Shown here: in pieces, positions 8,939 to 18,221 of the stretch
Numbering within the stretch: position 1 is the first letter of the stretch
How the letters are laid out: the number at the start of each line of letters is the position of its first letter
Assembly: GCF_001723055.1 (NCBI RefSeq)
Contig: NZ_MDCR01000039.1
Location: 6,780-70,779, forward strand
Length of the DNA stretch: 64,000 nt
Reading direction: 5' to 3'
From: Streptomyces niveus
GTDB lineage: Bacteria; Actinomycetota; Actinomycetes; Streptomycetales; Streptomycetaceae
The notes under the pieces: generated by a model
What the model was told of the DNA's origin: nothing
Databases searched by the model: none
What the model saw: only the letters and a program-made list of their open reading frames with translations
Program-made: the position numbers and the translations under genes

Positions 8939-11900
8939 CTATCCGCGGTGCAGGTAGGCGCGTTCGACCGTCTGCCGGACACGGTTGCCCGAGGAGTCCT
9001 CGGCCGTGACGCGCAGCGTCACGTACGCGTCGCCCCGCTGCCGGTCCGGCCGGTCGATCCGCGCCGAGAAGCCGTCGGAACCACGGGACTTGACCGTCGC
9101 CCGCTCCCAGCTCCTCCCGTCGTTGTAGCTGGCCTCGACCTTGACGGTGACTCCGCGCGGCCTCGGCAGCCCGTCCTGGGCGCGGACGGTGAGCCCGACC
9201 GTGTGCGAGCGGCCACGGCCGACCGCGTTGTGCGCGTCCACCGGTACGTCGTAGTCGAGTTGGAGCAGCGGCAGGGTCGTCGCCCCGCCGGCCGCGCCGG
9301 AGCGGAACGACCACGACGTGTCGGTGGCGGTCGCGTACGCCCACTCGGGCGACTTCCGCGACGTCGTCAGGTCCAGCCGGTAGTCGGCCGCGCCGGACGG
9401 CACCGGGAAGTCGGTCCAGGCGCTGTCCGCCTCGGCGGCCTTCTTCCCGTCGCGGTAGAGCACGGCCGCCGCCGTGTCACCCTTCTCGCCGTCGTCGGCC
9501 GTACCCGACACGCCGATCCCGTCACCCACCACCAGCCGCGACCGGTGCCCGGCAGTCGAGTCGGTGAACTCCGGTATCCGCAGCGACAGTACGTTCCCCT
9601 CCCGGACCGACGGCGTCCGCGTGCCACGGGGAATGGACGGCCGGACCACGGCACCCTGCCAGGTCTCGGCCACGCGCTCGCCCGGCCGGTAGGTCCGGGC
9701 CGTGTCGCCCATGCCCACGATCAGCGGCATGTCCATGTCGAAGGTGGTCTCGTGGTGCACCATGTGCCGCCAGTCGGTGTCCCCGGCGCTGACGTACTCG
9801 GTGCGTTCGATGCCGGTCGCCACATGGCGGGTGTACTGGTTCCACGAGGCGTCCTGGTACGGGCGCCGGGCGAAGCGCTGCTCCGATGCCCACGGCGAGC
9901 CGCCGTTGTCCGCGTAAGTGCTCCGTACGATCGCGCTGTTGCGCTCCGACACCGTGTGCACCACCCGCCGCGGAATCCCCTGCGAGGAGACCTGCATGAC
10001 GTCGTAGAGGTACGGGCTGCGCGCGGTGCCGCCGAACCGCACCGTGGTGGCGCGCCTGTCGATCCGCTTCAGCAGCTCCGCGCCCGCGCTCGCGCCGATC
10101 CGCACGGTGGGCAGCGCCAGCCGTTCGCCGTCGGGCCGCCAGCGGGTCCAGGCGATGTCGGAGTCGTGGACGAGCATCACGCCACGGGCGCCGGCGGCTG
10201 CCGCCTTCGCGACGAGGTCCCGTTCGCTCTCGCCTTCCTTGTTGGTCACGACGGCGAGCTTCCCGCGTACCTTCCCGAACTTCGGGGCCTTCGCGTCGCC
10301 CGCGTCGACCGCGGTCAGGCGCTCGCCCCGCTCGTCGAAGAGGGCCGAGGACGGCATGTAGTAGGCGCCGAGGTCGATATCCGTGCCGGGCACGGCCGTT
10401 TCGAGGAGAGGCGCGGTGAGCTGCCAGCGGGAGGCGAACTCGAACGTGCCCTCCGTGACGGTCGAAGTGGGGCTGACATACAGGCGCTTGGCGACGTCGA
10501 AGTACATCGTGCCCTGGATCAGGCCCTTTCCGTCGATCTTCCGGTACGTCTGGTAGCTGAGGATCCCGCGCTGCTCGGCGGGCCGGGGCGTGCGGATGTC
10601 GACCAGGGTGGTGCGGCGTGCGTCGAGCGTGACGGTCATGTCCTTGGTGACCTTCACCTCGGGCAGGACGACATGGCGCAGTTCCTCGCCGTCCGACGCC
10701 ATGTCCAGGGAGGAGGTGTTGACCTGGTACGTGCCCTCCTCGACCTCGGCGACGGCCGGGTCCGTGCCCGTGTACCCGACGAATCCCTTGGCGCCCCAGA
10801 TCGTCGGCAGCGCCTGGACCCGGTTGCCCTTGTGGTCGACGGTGTTGACGGTCAGCTTGTGGGTGGGGCCCTGGACGATCAGGCTCAGCGTGGTGTGCAC
10901 GGGGGCCGAACCGTCCGACGGGGTCGCGGTCACGTAACCGTAGTAGTCACCCTGCGCCGCACGCGCGGGCTCCACGGCGAGGGGCACCTGCGCCGTCGAG
11001 CCCGCCGGGACGCGTACGGAGTCCGAGCCCGGCCGCACCGCGCCGTCGGCCGGTTCACGGCCGCCGCCGGTGGCCAGCTTCACGGCGAGTGCCAGCGTGA
11101 CCTCCTTGTCCGAGGTATTGGTGTAGCGCAGCGTCGCGGTGCGCGTCTGACCGTCCCCCGCCTCGAAGGGGCCGAGGGCGACGGTGCCGGTGGCGGTCAC
11201 CGCGCCGAGCGCGGCCGCGGCCAGGTCGATACGCCCGCCGCCCTGTTCGGTGACCTGCTGGCCGGCGATCGTACGGGCGGTGCTGACCAGCGCGTCCTTG
11301 AGCTGCGCCGCCGACCAGTCGGGATGCCGCTGGGCGAGCAGCGCCGCCGCTCCCGCGACATGGGGAGTGGCCATCGACGTGCCCGACGCGGCCGTGTAGC
11401 CGTCGTCCACCGGGTCACCCATGCCGGTGCCCGTCGCGCGGGCCGCGACGATCCCGACTCCCGGAGCCGTCACGTCGGGCTTGACTGCCTCGTCGCCGGA
11501 CCGGGGGCCACGGCTGGAGAACTCGGCCAGCGAGTCGTCCCGGTCCACCGCTCCGACCGTCAGCGCGGCATCCGCGGCGCCGGGGGAGCCGATGGTCCCG
11601 CTCCCGGGGCCGCTGTTGCCCGCCGCCACGACGAAGAGCGCGCCGCTGCTCTCGCTCAGCTCGTTCACCGCGAGGCTCATGGGGTCGGTGCCGTCGCTCG
11701 GGGCGTCCGAGCCCAGGCTCATGTTGACGACCTCGGCTCCCTTCGCCGCGGCCCACTCCATCCCGGCGATCACCTGCGACTCGGAGCCGAAGCCGTCGTC
11801 GCCGAGGACCTTGCCGATCATCAACTCGGCCGCGGGCGCGACTCCTTGACGGGTGCCGCCCGACGCCTTCCCGCTGCCGCCGACGATGGAGGCCACATGC

Positions 11901-12721
11901 GTACCGTGGCCGAAGCCGTCCGCCGTTCCGGAGCTGCCGGAGAAGTCCTCGGCGGCGGCGATGCGGCCCGCGAGGTCGGGGTGGGTCTGGTCGGCGCCGG
12001 TGTCGAGAACGGCGACCTTGACGCGCTCACCGCGCAGACCGGACTTCCATACGTCGGGCGCGCCGATCTGGGCGGTGCTGCGGTCCAGCGACGCGCTGAC
12101 CCGCCCGTCGAGCCACACCTTGGGGACGGCGTCGAGGGCGGCGCTGTTGATGGACGGCCCGGCGGGCGCCAACTGTTTCCAGAACGCGCCGAGGTCGGCG
12201 GGGGAGACCCGTACCGCCCGTGCGTCGATGCTCTCCAGGCGCCGGACGGCCGAACCGTCGTCGGCCAGGGCCGTGAGGCGTCGCACCGTGGCTTCGGCCT
12301 TCTTGCCGGACTCGCTCACGATCAGCGGGAGCGCGGAGGTGTGCGCCTCGTCGTACCGCTGGGCGACGAGCGAGGTCACGTCGAACAGCTTGCGGTCCAG
12401 CCGGCCGGCGGAGACCAAATCCCCGGCGTCCGAGGGCAGAACGGTGAGCCGGCCGTCCTGTTCGAGAGTCTGGAAGATGATGCCGCCGCGGCCCGGGCCC
12501 GGCTCGACCGAGACGATCGGGCCACCGGCGTCGTCCTTGCCGAGAGTGACCCGGTCACCGGTGATCAGGCGTACAGAGGCGGCGCTTTCCGGGGCGGCCG
12601 AGCCGCTTGCCGATGGCCTGTCCTGTGCGCCGCCGGGGGAGGAGGCCGACACGGGCGCCACGGCGCCGGCGGCCAGGGTCAGTCCCACCGATACCGCCGC
12701 CACGAGGGGGATCCGTCTCAT
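8939..12721 (-). CDS. Secreted S8 family serine protease (subtilase)
   Basis: A 1260-residue exported subtilisin-like protease. A Sec signal peptide of about 27 residues is visible (basic MRRIP, hydrophobic core, A-rich cleavage region). A pro-region follows to about residue 225. The S8 catalytic domain has Asp240 (VAVLDTGAD), His272 (GFGHGTHVAS), the oxyanion Asn in VVAAGNSGPG and Ser449 (SGTSMATPHVAG). The large C-terminal half is beta-rich. It includes a protease-associated-like segment near residue 880-900 (AAGARGVMLVHDSDI), probably used for substrate or surface binding. Expected role: extracellular protein degradation. The gene stands alone; the 206 bases upstream presumably hold its promoter. 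Confidence 0.93.
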   Translation of the reverse strand: MRRIPLVAAVSVGLTLAAGAVAPVSASSPGGAQDRPSASGSAAPESAASVRLITGDRVTLGKDDAGGPIVSVEPGPGRGGIIFQTLEQDGRLTVLPSDAGDLVSAGRLDRKLFDVTSLVAQRYDEAHTSALPLIVSESGKKAEATVRRLTALADDGSAVRRLESIDARAVRVSPADLGAFWKQLAPAGPSINSAALDAVPKVWLDGRVSASLDRSTAQIGAPDVWKSGLRGERVKVAVLDTGADQTHPDLAGRIAAAEDFSGSSGTADGFGHGTHVASIVGGSGKASGGTRQGVAPAAELMIGKVLGDDGFGSESQVIAGMEWAAAKGAEVVNMSLGSDAPSDGTDPMSLAVNELSESSGALFVVAAGNSGPGSGTIGSPGAADAALTVGAVDRDDSLAEFSSRGPRSGDEAVKPDVTAPGVGIVAARATGTGMGDPVDDGYTAASGTSMATPHVAGAAALLAQRHPDWSAAQLKDALVSTARTIAGQQVTEQGGGRIDLAAAALGAVTATGTVALGPFEAGDGQTRTATLRYTNTSDKEVTLALAVKLATGGGREPADGAVRPGSDSVRVPAGSTAQVPLAVEPARAAQGDYYGYVTATPSDGSAPVHTTLSLIVQGPTHKLTVNTVDHKGNRVQALPTIWGAKGFVGYTGTDPAVAEVEEGTYQVNTSSLDMASDGEELRHVVLPEVKVTKDMTVTLDARRTTLVDIRTPRPAEQRGILSYQTYRKIDGKGLIQGTMYFDVAKRLYVSPTSTVTEGTFEFASRWQLTAPLLETAVPGTDIDLGAYYMPSSALFDERGERLTAVDAGDAKAPKFGKVRGKLAVVTNKEGESERDLVAKAAAAGARGVMLVHDSDIAWTRWRPDGERLALPTVRIGASAGAELLKRIDRRATTVRFGGTARSPYLYDVMQVSSQGIPRRVVHTVSERNSAIVRSTYADNGGSPWASEQRFARRPYQDASWNQYTRHVATGIERTEYVSAGDTDWRHMVHHETTFDMDMPLIVGMGDTARTYRPGERVAETWQGAVVRPSIPRGTRTPSVREGNVLSLRIPEFTDSTAGHRSRLVVGDGIGVSGTADDGEKGDTAAAVLYRDGKKAAEADSAWTDFPVPSGAADYRLDLTTSRKSPEWAYATATDTSWSFRSGAAGGATTLPLLQLDYDVPVDAHNAVGRGRSHTVGLTVRAQDGLPRPRGVTVKVEASYNDGRSWERATVKSRGSDGFSARIDRPDRQRGDAYVTLRVTAEDSSGNRVRQTVERAYLHRG

Positions 12722-12928
12722 CTGGTCCCATGCCTTCCGTTGTGCGAAGCGAGAAATTCACGTGCTGCACAGAATCCGTTGGCGGCGGACGGGTGTCACT
12801 GAATTCCGGTGGCACAGGTGGGACATGTCCCAACGACGACAGGCGCGGGACCAGGGAATGTGCCGGATCGCGACCGAGCCCGGCGCGTCAGGGACGCACC
12901 GGGCTCGGGGGAACTCCGAAGACACGGC

Positions 12929-14413
12929 CTACGGTTCGGACGGCTTCTCCGAGTCCGTACCGGGCCGGGACTTCTTCCACTCGCCACGGGTGAAGTCCGG
13001 GATCTGCTGCGGCTTGCCGTTCGCCTTGATGGACGCGTGGCTCAGCGGTACGGGGGCGGTCCAGGTCGCCGCGTCGTACACGTCGAAGTCCGGCACGAGG
13101 CCGAGGCGGACGCATTGCATCAGGCGGAAGACCATGATGTAGTCCATCCCGCCGTGCCCGCCCGGCGGGTTCGCGTGCTCCTTCCACAGCCAGTGGTCCC
13201 AGTCGGCGTACGCGGCGAAGTCGCCCCACTCGTCGTTCGCGTGGTCCGGCTCGATGTAGATGCGCTCCGGATAGTCCTCGAAGACGCCCCTGGTACCGCC
13301 GAGACTGTTGATACGGCTGTACGGGTGCGGCGTCGAGACGTCGTGCTCCAGGCGGACGACCCGGCCCTTGGCCGTCTGGACCAGACTGATCGTCCGGTCG
13401 CTGCTGACGTACGTCTCCTTCCAACTGGCGTCGCCCGGCGGCATGTTCTCCTCGCGGTACTGGGCGAGGCCGAGCGCGGGCGTGCCCATGCTGGTGATGC
13501 TGACGGCGCGGTCACCGCGGTTGATGTCCAGGTAGTTGGCGACGGGGCCGAAGCCGTGGTTCGGGTAGAGGTCGCCGCGCAGCCGGGTGTGCCACAGCCG
13601 GCGCCAGGGGCCTTCGTAGTAGTCCGGGTCGAACATCAGGCCGCGCAGGTCGTGGTTGTACGCGCCGGCGCCGTGCAGCAGATCGCCGAACAGGCCCGCG
13701 TGCGCCATCCGCAGGACGCGCATCTCGTTCTTGCCGTACGCGCAGTTCTCCAGTTGCATGCAGTGACGCCGGGTGCGCTCGGAGAGGTCGACCAGCTTCC
13801 ACAGCTCGTCGAGCCGCATCGCGACCGGACACTCCACGCCGACGTGTTTGCCGTTCAGCATCGCCGTCTTGGCCATCTCGAAGTGGAAGTCCCACGGAGT
13901 GGCCACATACACGAAGTCGACGTCGCCGCGCGCGCAGAGCTGTTCGTAGTCGTGCTCGTCCTTCGTGTAGACGGCGGGCGCGGGCTGCCCGGCCTTGACG
14001 ACCTTGGCGGCGGCGCTCGCGGCCTTGTCCCGCACCGTGTCGCACAGGGCGACGACCCGGACGCCGGGCACCGCGAGGAACAGGTCGATCATGCTGCCGC
14101 CGCGGTTGCCGAGGCCGATGATGCCGACGCGGACCGTGGAGCGTCTTTCGAAGGGCACGCCGGCCATCGTGCGGCCCTGGCGCTTCGGTGCGGCGGACTC
14201 GTCGGACTCGGCGGCGGGGACGGCGGTCTGCGCGGCCTCCGGGACGGAGGCGGAGGCGGTGCCGGTCCCGAGGGCGGAGAGTCCGAGCCCGGCGCCGGCG
14301 ACTCCCGCCGTCGTACGGAGAGCGGAACGGCGGCTCATCGAGCCGCCGTTGTCCTTCTCCCCGGTGCCCTTCGCCTCGTCCTGGCCGGGGTTCTGCGGTG
14401 CTGCGTCGTTCAT
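12929..14413 (-). CDS. Tat-exported Gfo/Idh/MocA protein, GH109-like
   Basis: A 494-residue protein with a twin-arginine export signal ([19 protein letters not shown]) after a 25-residue N-terminal extension. It has a Rossmann NAD-binding domain ([12 protein letters not shown], then [12 protein letters not shown]) and the Gfo/Idh/MocA C-terminal domain. The stretch [17 protein letters not shown] followed by [11 protein letters not shown] is typical of glycoside hydrolase family 109, enzymes that cleave alpha-N-acetylgalactosamine by a transient NAD-dependent oxidation. Export of a folded NAD enzyme fits the Tat route. A strong ribosome site (GGAGG, five bases upstream) supports the ATG at 14413. 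The substrate is inferred from the family only. It lies downstream of a MarR gene on the same strand. Confidence 0.85.
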   Translation of the reverse strand: MNDAAPQNPGQDEAKGTGEKDNGGSMSRRSALRTTAGVAGAGLGLSALGTGTASASVPEAAQTAVPAAESDESAAPKRQGRTMAGVPFERRSTVRVGIIGLGNRGGSMIDLFLAVPGVRVVALCDTVRDKAASAAAKVVKAGQPAPAVYTKDEHDYEQLCARGDVDFVYVATPWDFHFEMAKTAMLNGKHVGVECPVAMRLDELWKLVDLSERTRRHCMQLENCAYGKNEMRVLRMAHAGLFGDLLHGAGAYNHDLRGLMFDPDYYEGPWRRLWHTRLRGDLYPNHGFGPVANYLDINRGDRAVSITSMGTPALGLAQYREENMPPGDASWKETYVSSDRTISLVQTAKGRVVRLEHDVSTPHPYSRINSLGGTRGVFEDYPERIYIEPDHANDEWGDFAAYADWDHWLWKEHANPPGGHGGMDYIMVFRLMQCVRLGLVPDFDVYDAATWTAPVPLSHASIKANGKPQQIPDFTRGEWKKSRPGTDSEKPSEP

Positions 14414-14494
14414 GAAGCCTCCAGAGGAGCTGACGTGCGCGGCGGAATTGAACCTCGGGAAGGACCTTGGTAGTTGGGACCGGTGATGCGCAAG

Positions 14495-14535
14495 GGGCCC
14501 GTTTGGACTCTTCGATCGGGCCCTTGGACTCTTCG
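14495..14535. repeat. Imperfect tandem repeat upstream of GH109 gene
   Basis: A unit GGGCCC-(gt)-TTGGACTCTTCG occurs twice in succession. The 12-base core TTGGACTCTTCG lies at 14503-14514 and again at 14524-14535, 21 bases apart, which is two helical turns. It is 82 or more bases upstream of the GH109 start and just past the MarR stop. It could be an operator for a dimeric or tandem-binding regulator, or a simple duplication; nothing in the sequence decides this. Confidence 0.6.
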
Positions 14536-14567
14536 CCGCGCAGGTCGGCGCGGTGGCCGGAACCCGC

Positions 14568-15038
14568 TCAGCAGCGCCGGTCGGGCACGCCGTCGACCGG
14601 CCCGCCCACGAGCGCCGACAGCAGCCCGCCGAGCACGTCGCGCTGGTCCGCCGTCAGCGGGGCCAGGATGTCCTCGGCGGCCGACCTGCGCGCGTCGCGC
14701 AGCGCCCGCAGCACGCCCCGCCCCGTCTCGGTCAGCTCGATCCGGATCACCCGCCGGTTGGTCGGGTCGGGGGCGCGGCGGACGCAGCCGCTCGACTCCA
14801 GGCCGTCGACCAGGCTCGTCACCGCGCGGGGGACCACTTCGAGGCGCTCCGCGAGATCCGCCATCCGCGGCGGACTGTCGTAGAAGGCGACCGTGCGCAG
14901 CAGTCGCGACTGCGCGGGGGTGATCCCGATCGGCTCCAGATAGCGCTTCTGGACGCGGTGGAGTCGGCGGGTCAGCCTCAGGAGCTGTTCGGCCAGCAGG
15001 CCGTCGGCATCGGGCGTGCCGGCGTCGGGGGTGGTCAT
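14568..15038 (-). CDS. MarR family transcriptional regulator
   Basis: A 156-residue winged-helix regulator with the MarR fold. Recognition region: [20 protein letters not shown] followed by [13 protein letters not shown]. The beta-wing is [17 protein letters not shown], where the Asp-x-Arg-Arg pattern of MarR wings is conserved. The C-terminal dimer helix is amphipathic. It is divergent from the ABC exporter at 15142 with only about 100 bases between them. That arrangement usually means the regulator represses both itself and the pump until a ligand, often a phenolic or drug-like molecule, binds. Whether the ligand is novobiocin or an intermediate is an open inference. Confidence 0.88.
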   Translation of the reverse strand: MTTPDAGTPDADGLLAEQLLRLTRRLHRVQKRYLEPIGITPAQSRLLRTVAFYDSPPRMADLAERLEVVPRAVTSLVDGLESSGCVRRAPDPTNRRVIRIELTETGRGVLRALRDARRSAAEDILAPLTADQRDVLGGLLSALVGGPVDGVPDRRC

Positions 15039-15065
15039 GGCGGAATAATAACAGGACTACGTACA

Positions 15066-15095
15066 TTGTGAGGATAGGTAACAGTGAGCTATGCT
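15066..15095 (+). promoter_or_regulatory. Candidate promoter of the ABC exporter (novA position)
   Basis: TTGTGA (15066-15071) and TATGCT (15090-15095) are separated by 18 bases and match the main sigma-factor boxes at four of six positions each. Transcription from here would begin near 15102. That would exclude the in-frame ATG at 15091 and favours the ATG at 15142. It lies between the divergent MarR gene and the exporter, where a MarR operator is expected. Confidence 0.4.
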
Positions 15096-15141
15096 CCTCC
15101 ACGTGTTTTCCTCACCCCCTGAAGCCCTCTCGAAGGAGCCC

Positions 15142-16989
15142 ATGAAGTCCGCACTCTCGACCTGGAAGCCCTCGGACCGGCCGCCGGATCCGACACTGCC
15201 CGAGCCGCCGGCCCAGCTGCGCCGCATCTTCCGGCTCTTCCGCCCGTACCGCGGCAGGCTCGCCGTCGTCGGCCTGCTCGTCGGCGCCTCGTCGCTGGTG
15301 GCCGTCGCCTCGCCGTTCATGCTGCGCGAGATCCTCGACACCGCGATCCCGCAGGGCCGCACCGGGCTGCTCAGCCTGCTCGCCCTCGGCATGATCCTGA
15401 CCGCCGTCCTCAGCAGCGTCTTCGGCGTCGTCCAGACCCTCATCTCCACGACGGTCGGCCAGCGCGTCATGCACGACCTGCGCACCGCCGTCTACGCGCA
15501 GCTCCAGCGCATGCCCCTCGCGTTCTTCACCCGCACCCGCACCGGTGAGGTCCAGTCCCGGATAGCCAACGACATCGGCGGCATGCAGGCGACCGTCACC
15601 TCAACCGCCACGTCGCTGGTCTCCAACCTCACCGCCGTCATCGCCACCGTCGTCGCGATGCTCGCGCTGGACTGGCGGCTGACCGTCGTCTCGCTGCTCC
15701 TGCTGCCGGTGTTCGTCTGGATCAGCCGCCGCGTCGGCCGTGAGCGCAAACGGATCACCCTGCAACGGCAGAAGCAGATGGCCACGATGGCCGCCACGGT
15801 CACGGAGTCGCTGTCGGTCAGCGGCATCCTCCTCGGCCGCACGATGGGGCGCGCCGACTCGCTCACCAGATCCTTCGCCGAGGAGTCCGAGCGACTCGTC
15901 GACCTGGAGGTCCGCTCCAACATGGCCGGGCGGTGGCGGATGTCCGTCATCGGCATCGTCATGGCCGCCATGCCCGCCGTCATCTACTGGGCGGCCGGCT
16001 TCGTCCTCCAGTCCGGCGGCACGGTCGTCTCCATCGGCACACTCGTCGCCTTCGTCTCCCTCCAGCAGGGCCTCTTCCGCCCGGCCGTGAGCCTGCTCGC
16101 CACCGGCGTGCAGATGCAGACGTCCCTCGCGCTCTTCCAGCGCATCTTCGAATATCTCGACCTGCCCGTCGACATCACCGAACCCGAGCGTCCGGTGGCC
16201 CTCGACAAGGTCCGGGGCGAAGTGCGCTTCGACGGCGTCGACTTCAGTTACGAGGAGAAGGACGGCAACACCCTCCACGGCCTGGATCTGACCGTCCCGG
16301 CCGGCGGCAGCCTCGCCGTCGTCGGTCCCACCGGATCGGGCAAGTCGACCCTGAGCTATCTCGTGCCGCGTCTGTACGACGTGACGGGCGGCCGGGTCCT
16401 GCTCGACGGCGTCGACGTACGCGACCTGGCCTTCGACACCCTCGCCCGCGCGGTGGGCGTCGTGTCGCAGGAGACGTATCTCTTCCACGCCTCCGTCGCC
16501 GACAACCTCCGCTTCGCCAAACCGGACGCGACGGACGAGGAGATCGAGAAGGCGGCCAGGGCCGCCCAGATCCACGAGCACATCGTCACCCTGCCCGACG
16601 GGTACGACACACTGGTCGGCGAGCGCGGATACCGGTTCTCCGGCGGCGAGAAACAGCGCCTCGCGATCGCCCGCACCATCCTGCGCGACCCGCCCGTCCT
16701 CGTGCTGGACGAGGCGACGAGCGCGCTCGACACCCGTACCGAACACGCGGTCCAGCAGGCCATCGACTCCCTCTCCGAGGGCCGTACGACCATCACCATC
16801 GCCCACCGGCTCTCCACGGTGCGCGACGCCGACCAGATCGTCGTCCTCGACGCCGGTCGCATAGCCGAGCGCGGCACGCACGAGGAGCTGATCGACCGGG
16901 ACGGCAGGTACGCGGCGCTCGTCCGCCGGGACGGCGCGCCGGCGCCCGCGCCCGTGCCCGCCCGGGACGAGCGCGTGGGCGCCGCCTGA
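15142..16989 (+). CDS. novA: ABC exporter, full-function half-transporter (NovA-like)
   Basis: A 615-residue type I exporter half: a six-helix transmembrane domain (about residues 25-330) and a complete nucleotide-binding domain with Walker A GPTGSGKST, signature RFSGGEKQRLAIAR, Walker B VLVLDEATSALD and H-loop TIAHRLS. With all motifs intact it can work as a homodimer. The start at 15142 has AAGGAG just upstream; an ATG at 15091 is in frame but probably lies before the transcription start. Its place, about 4 kb ahead of novE, matches the gene called novA in the novobiocin locus, a presumed exporter. The symbol rests on position and family, not on a similarity search. It is divergent from a MarR regulator and ends at a strong stem-loop. 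Confidence 0.8.
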   Translation: MKSALSTWKPSDRPPDPTLPEPPAQLRRIFRLFRPYRGRLAVVGLLVGASSLVAVASPFMLREILDTAIPQGRTGLLSLLALGMILTAVLSSVFGVVQTLISTTVGQRVMHDLRTAVYAQLQRMPLAFFTRTRTGEVQSRIANDIGGMQATVTSTATSLVSNLTAVIATVVAMLALDWRLTVVSLLLLPVFVWISRRVGRERKRITLQRQKQMATMAATVTESLSVSGILLGRTMGRADSLTRSFAEESERLVDLEVRSNMAGRWRMSVIGIVMAAMPAVIYWAAGFVLQSGGTVVSIGTLVAFVSLQQGLFRPAVSLLATGVQMQTSLALFQRIFEYLDLPVDITEPERPVALDKVRGEVRFDGVDFSYEEKDGNTLHGLDLTVPAGGSLAVVGPTGSGKSTLSYLVPRLYDVTGGRVLLDGVDVRDLAFDTLARAVGVVSQETYLFHASVADNLRFAKPDATDEEIEKAARAAQIHEHIVTLPDGYDTLVGERGYRFSGGEKQRLAIARTILRDPPVLVLDEATSALDTRTEHAVQQAIDSLSEGRTTITIAHRLSTVRDADQIVVLDAGRIAERGTHEELIDRDGRYAALVRRDGAPAPAPVPARDERVGAA

Positions 16990-17000
16990 CACGCACGGCA

Positions 17001-17035
17001 GCGCCGCCGCTCCCTGGGACGGGAAGCGACGGCGC
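17001..17035. terminator. Bidirectional stem-loop between novA and small ORF
   Basis: GCGCCGCCGCTCCC (17001-17014) pairs with GGGAAGCGACGGCGC (17021-17035) around a six-base loop, with one mismatch and one bulged base. It sits 12 bases after the novA stop and 17 bases beyond the stop of the leftward small ORF at 17052, so it can end transcripts from both sides. There is no U-run, as is usual for Streptomyces terminators. Confidence 0.65.
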
Positions 17036-17051
17036 CGGTGGTGCGGGTGTG

Positions 17052-17111
17052 TCAGACGAGCCAGCCGACGAAGTGGACGAGACCGGCGAGCAGGTTCGTG
17101 ATGACGTTCAT
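17052..17111 (-). CDS. Possible 19-residue hydrophobic peptide
   Basis: A leftward ORF starts at ATG 17111 and encodes MNVITNLLAGLVHFVGWLV, then stops. It is almost entirely hydrophobic with one His and one Trp, and could span or lie along a membrane. A good ribosome site (AAGGAG) lies ten bases before the ATG, and a stem-loop terminator follows the stop, so it has the parts of a stand-alone transcript. The frame is open further upstream, but the longer reading is Arg-rich shadow sequence. The upstream 240 bases are shared with the rightward MltG-like gene. No function can be assigned; a tiny membrane peptide or toxin-like product are possibilities. Confidence 0.45.
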   Translation of the reverse strand: MNVITNLLAGLVHFVGWLV

Positions 17112-17351
17112 GTGGGGCGTTCTCCTTGTGAAGATGTACAGCTGGGACAGCGCGGTCGCGGTCTGCAGCCCGTCGCTTGCGCACCGTAAGCATCTGTTGT
17201 CGCAGGGGAGTTGTGCCAGGAATCCCGTTGCGATCACACGTTCCAGCGAACACCCGCTCCCACGTTCGTGTGTTCGTGTCGTCGGTGAACGCTTGGCGTC
17301 GCCCTGTGCGGGCTGCCGGAATCTGCCCTTTGTCCGGGTTAGCGTGCCCGC

Positions 17352-18206
17352 ATGATGAACGAGCCCCGACGAGCGGCATCCGGGCGCGGGCCCCGACTGA
17401 CCCGCCGTGGCAGAGTGGTCCTGATCGTGGCGGCGGTGGCCGTCGCCGCCGCCGTGGCCGTACTCGTCCCGTTGCTGCGCACCGGGGGAACACCCGAGGG
17501 CGAGCCGAAGAAGACCGTGTCGCTGCTCGTCCCCGAGGGGCGGCGGGCGACCCAGGTGTACGCCTCCGTCGACAAGGTCCTCGGCGTGCCGCCCGGCACC
17601 ACCGCGAAGACGGCGACCGGAGCCCGGCTCGAACTCCCCGGCGCCGCCCGGCACAACCCCGAGGGATATCTCTTCCCGGCCACCTATCCGGTCGACGAGG
17701 GCGCGACCCCGGCCGGTCTGCTCGGCTACATGGTCGACACGGCCCGCCAGCGCTTCGGCTCCGAGCGCATCACCGAAGGCGCGCGGCGCAACGGGGTGAG
17801 CGTCTATCAGACCGTGACGATCGCCAGCATCGTGCAGGCCGAGGCCGACACACCCGCCGACATGGGCCGGGTGGCGCGCGTCGTGCACAACCGACTGGCC
17901 AGGGACATGGCGCTTCAGATGGACTCGACCCTCAACTACGCCCTGAACCGCAGCACACTGGACACCACGCACTCCGACACGAAGACGGCCAGTCCCTACA
18001 ACACCTACGAGTCCAAGGGTCTGCCGCCCACACCGATCGGCAATCCGGGGGAGGAGGCGATGAACGCGGCGATCAACCCCACGCGCGGCGACTGGCTGTA
18101 CTTCGTCACGGTGGCGCCTGGGGACACCCGCTTCACCGCCGACTACGCCGAACACCGAAGCAACGTCGAGGAGTTCAACGCCAACCGGAGTACCCCGACC
18201 GACTGA
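17352..18206 (+). CDS. MltG/YceG-like endolytic murein transglycosylase (novB position)
   Basis: A 284-residue protein with one N-terminal membrane anchor (about residues 23-45, VVLIVAAVAVAAAVAVLV) and an extracytoplasmic YceG/MltG domain. Hallmarks are IASIVQAEA (the Glu corresponds to the proposed catalytic residue of MltG), VARVVHNRLARDMALQMDST, and SPYNTYESKGLPPTPIGNPG. The family cuts nascent glycan strands in peptidoglycan and sets their length. TAGCGT lies seven bases before the start codon, suggesting a leaderless transcript from 17352 or 17355. Its place corresponds to novB in the novobiocin locus, but nothing ties it to antibiotic synthesis. It is shorter than typical actinobacterial MltG. 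Confidence 0.82.
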   Translation: MMNEPRRAASGRGPRLTRRGRVVLIVAAVAVAAAVAVLVPLLRTGGTPEGEPKKTVSLLVPEGRRATQVYASVDKVLGVPPGTTAKTATGARLELPGAARHNPEGYLFPATYPVDEGATPAGLLGYMVDTARQRFGSERITEGARRNGVSVYQTVTIASIVQAEADTPADMGRVARVVHNRLARDMALQMDSTLNYALNRSTLDTTHSDTKTASPYNTYESKGLPPTPIGNPGEEAMNAAINPTRGDWLYFVTVAPGDTRFTADYAEHRSNVEEFNANRSTPTD

Positions 18207-18221
18207 GCCGTGTACGCGCCC

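Noticed and set aside
8888-12802. 1304-residue rightward open frame opposite the subtilase
   Set aside because: Shadow of the protease: typical His/Arg/Gly-rich antisense composition and no recognizable motif, while the minus strand has signal peptide and a full catalytic triad.
15039-15141. A defined MarR palindrome between the regulator and the exporter
   Set aside because: Only partial dyads such as ATAG...CTAT could be found; none is long or symmetric enough to name as the operator.
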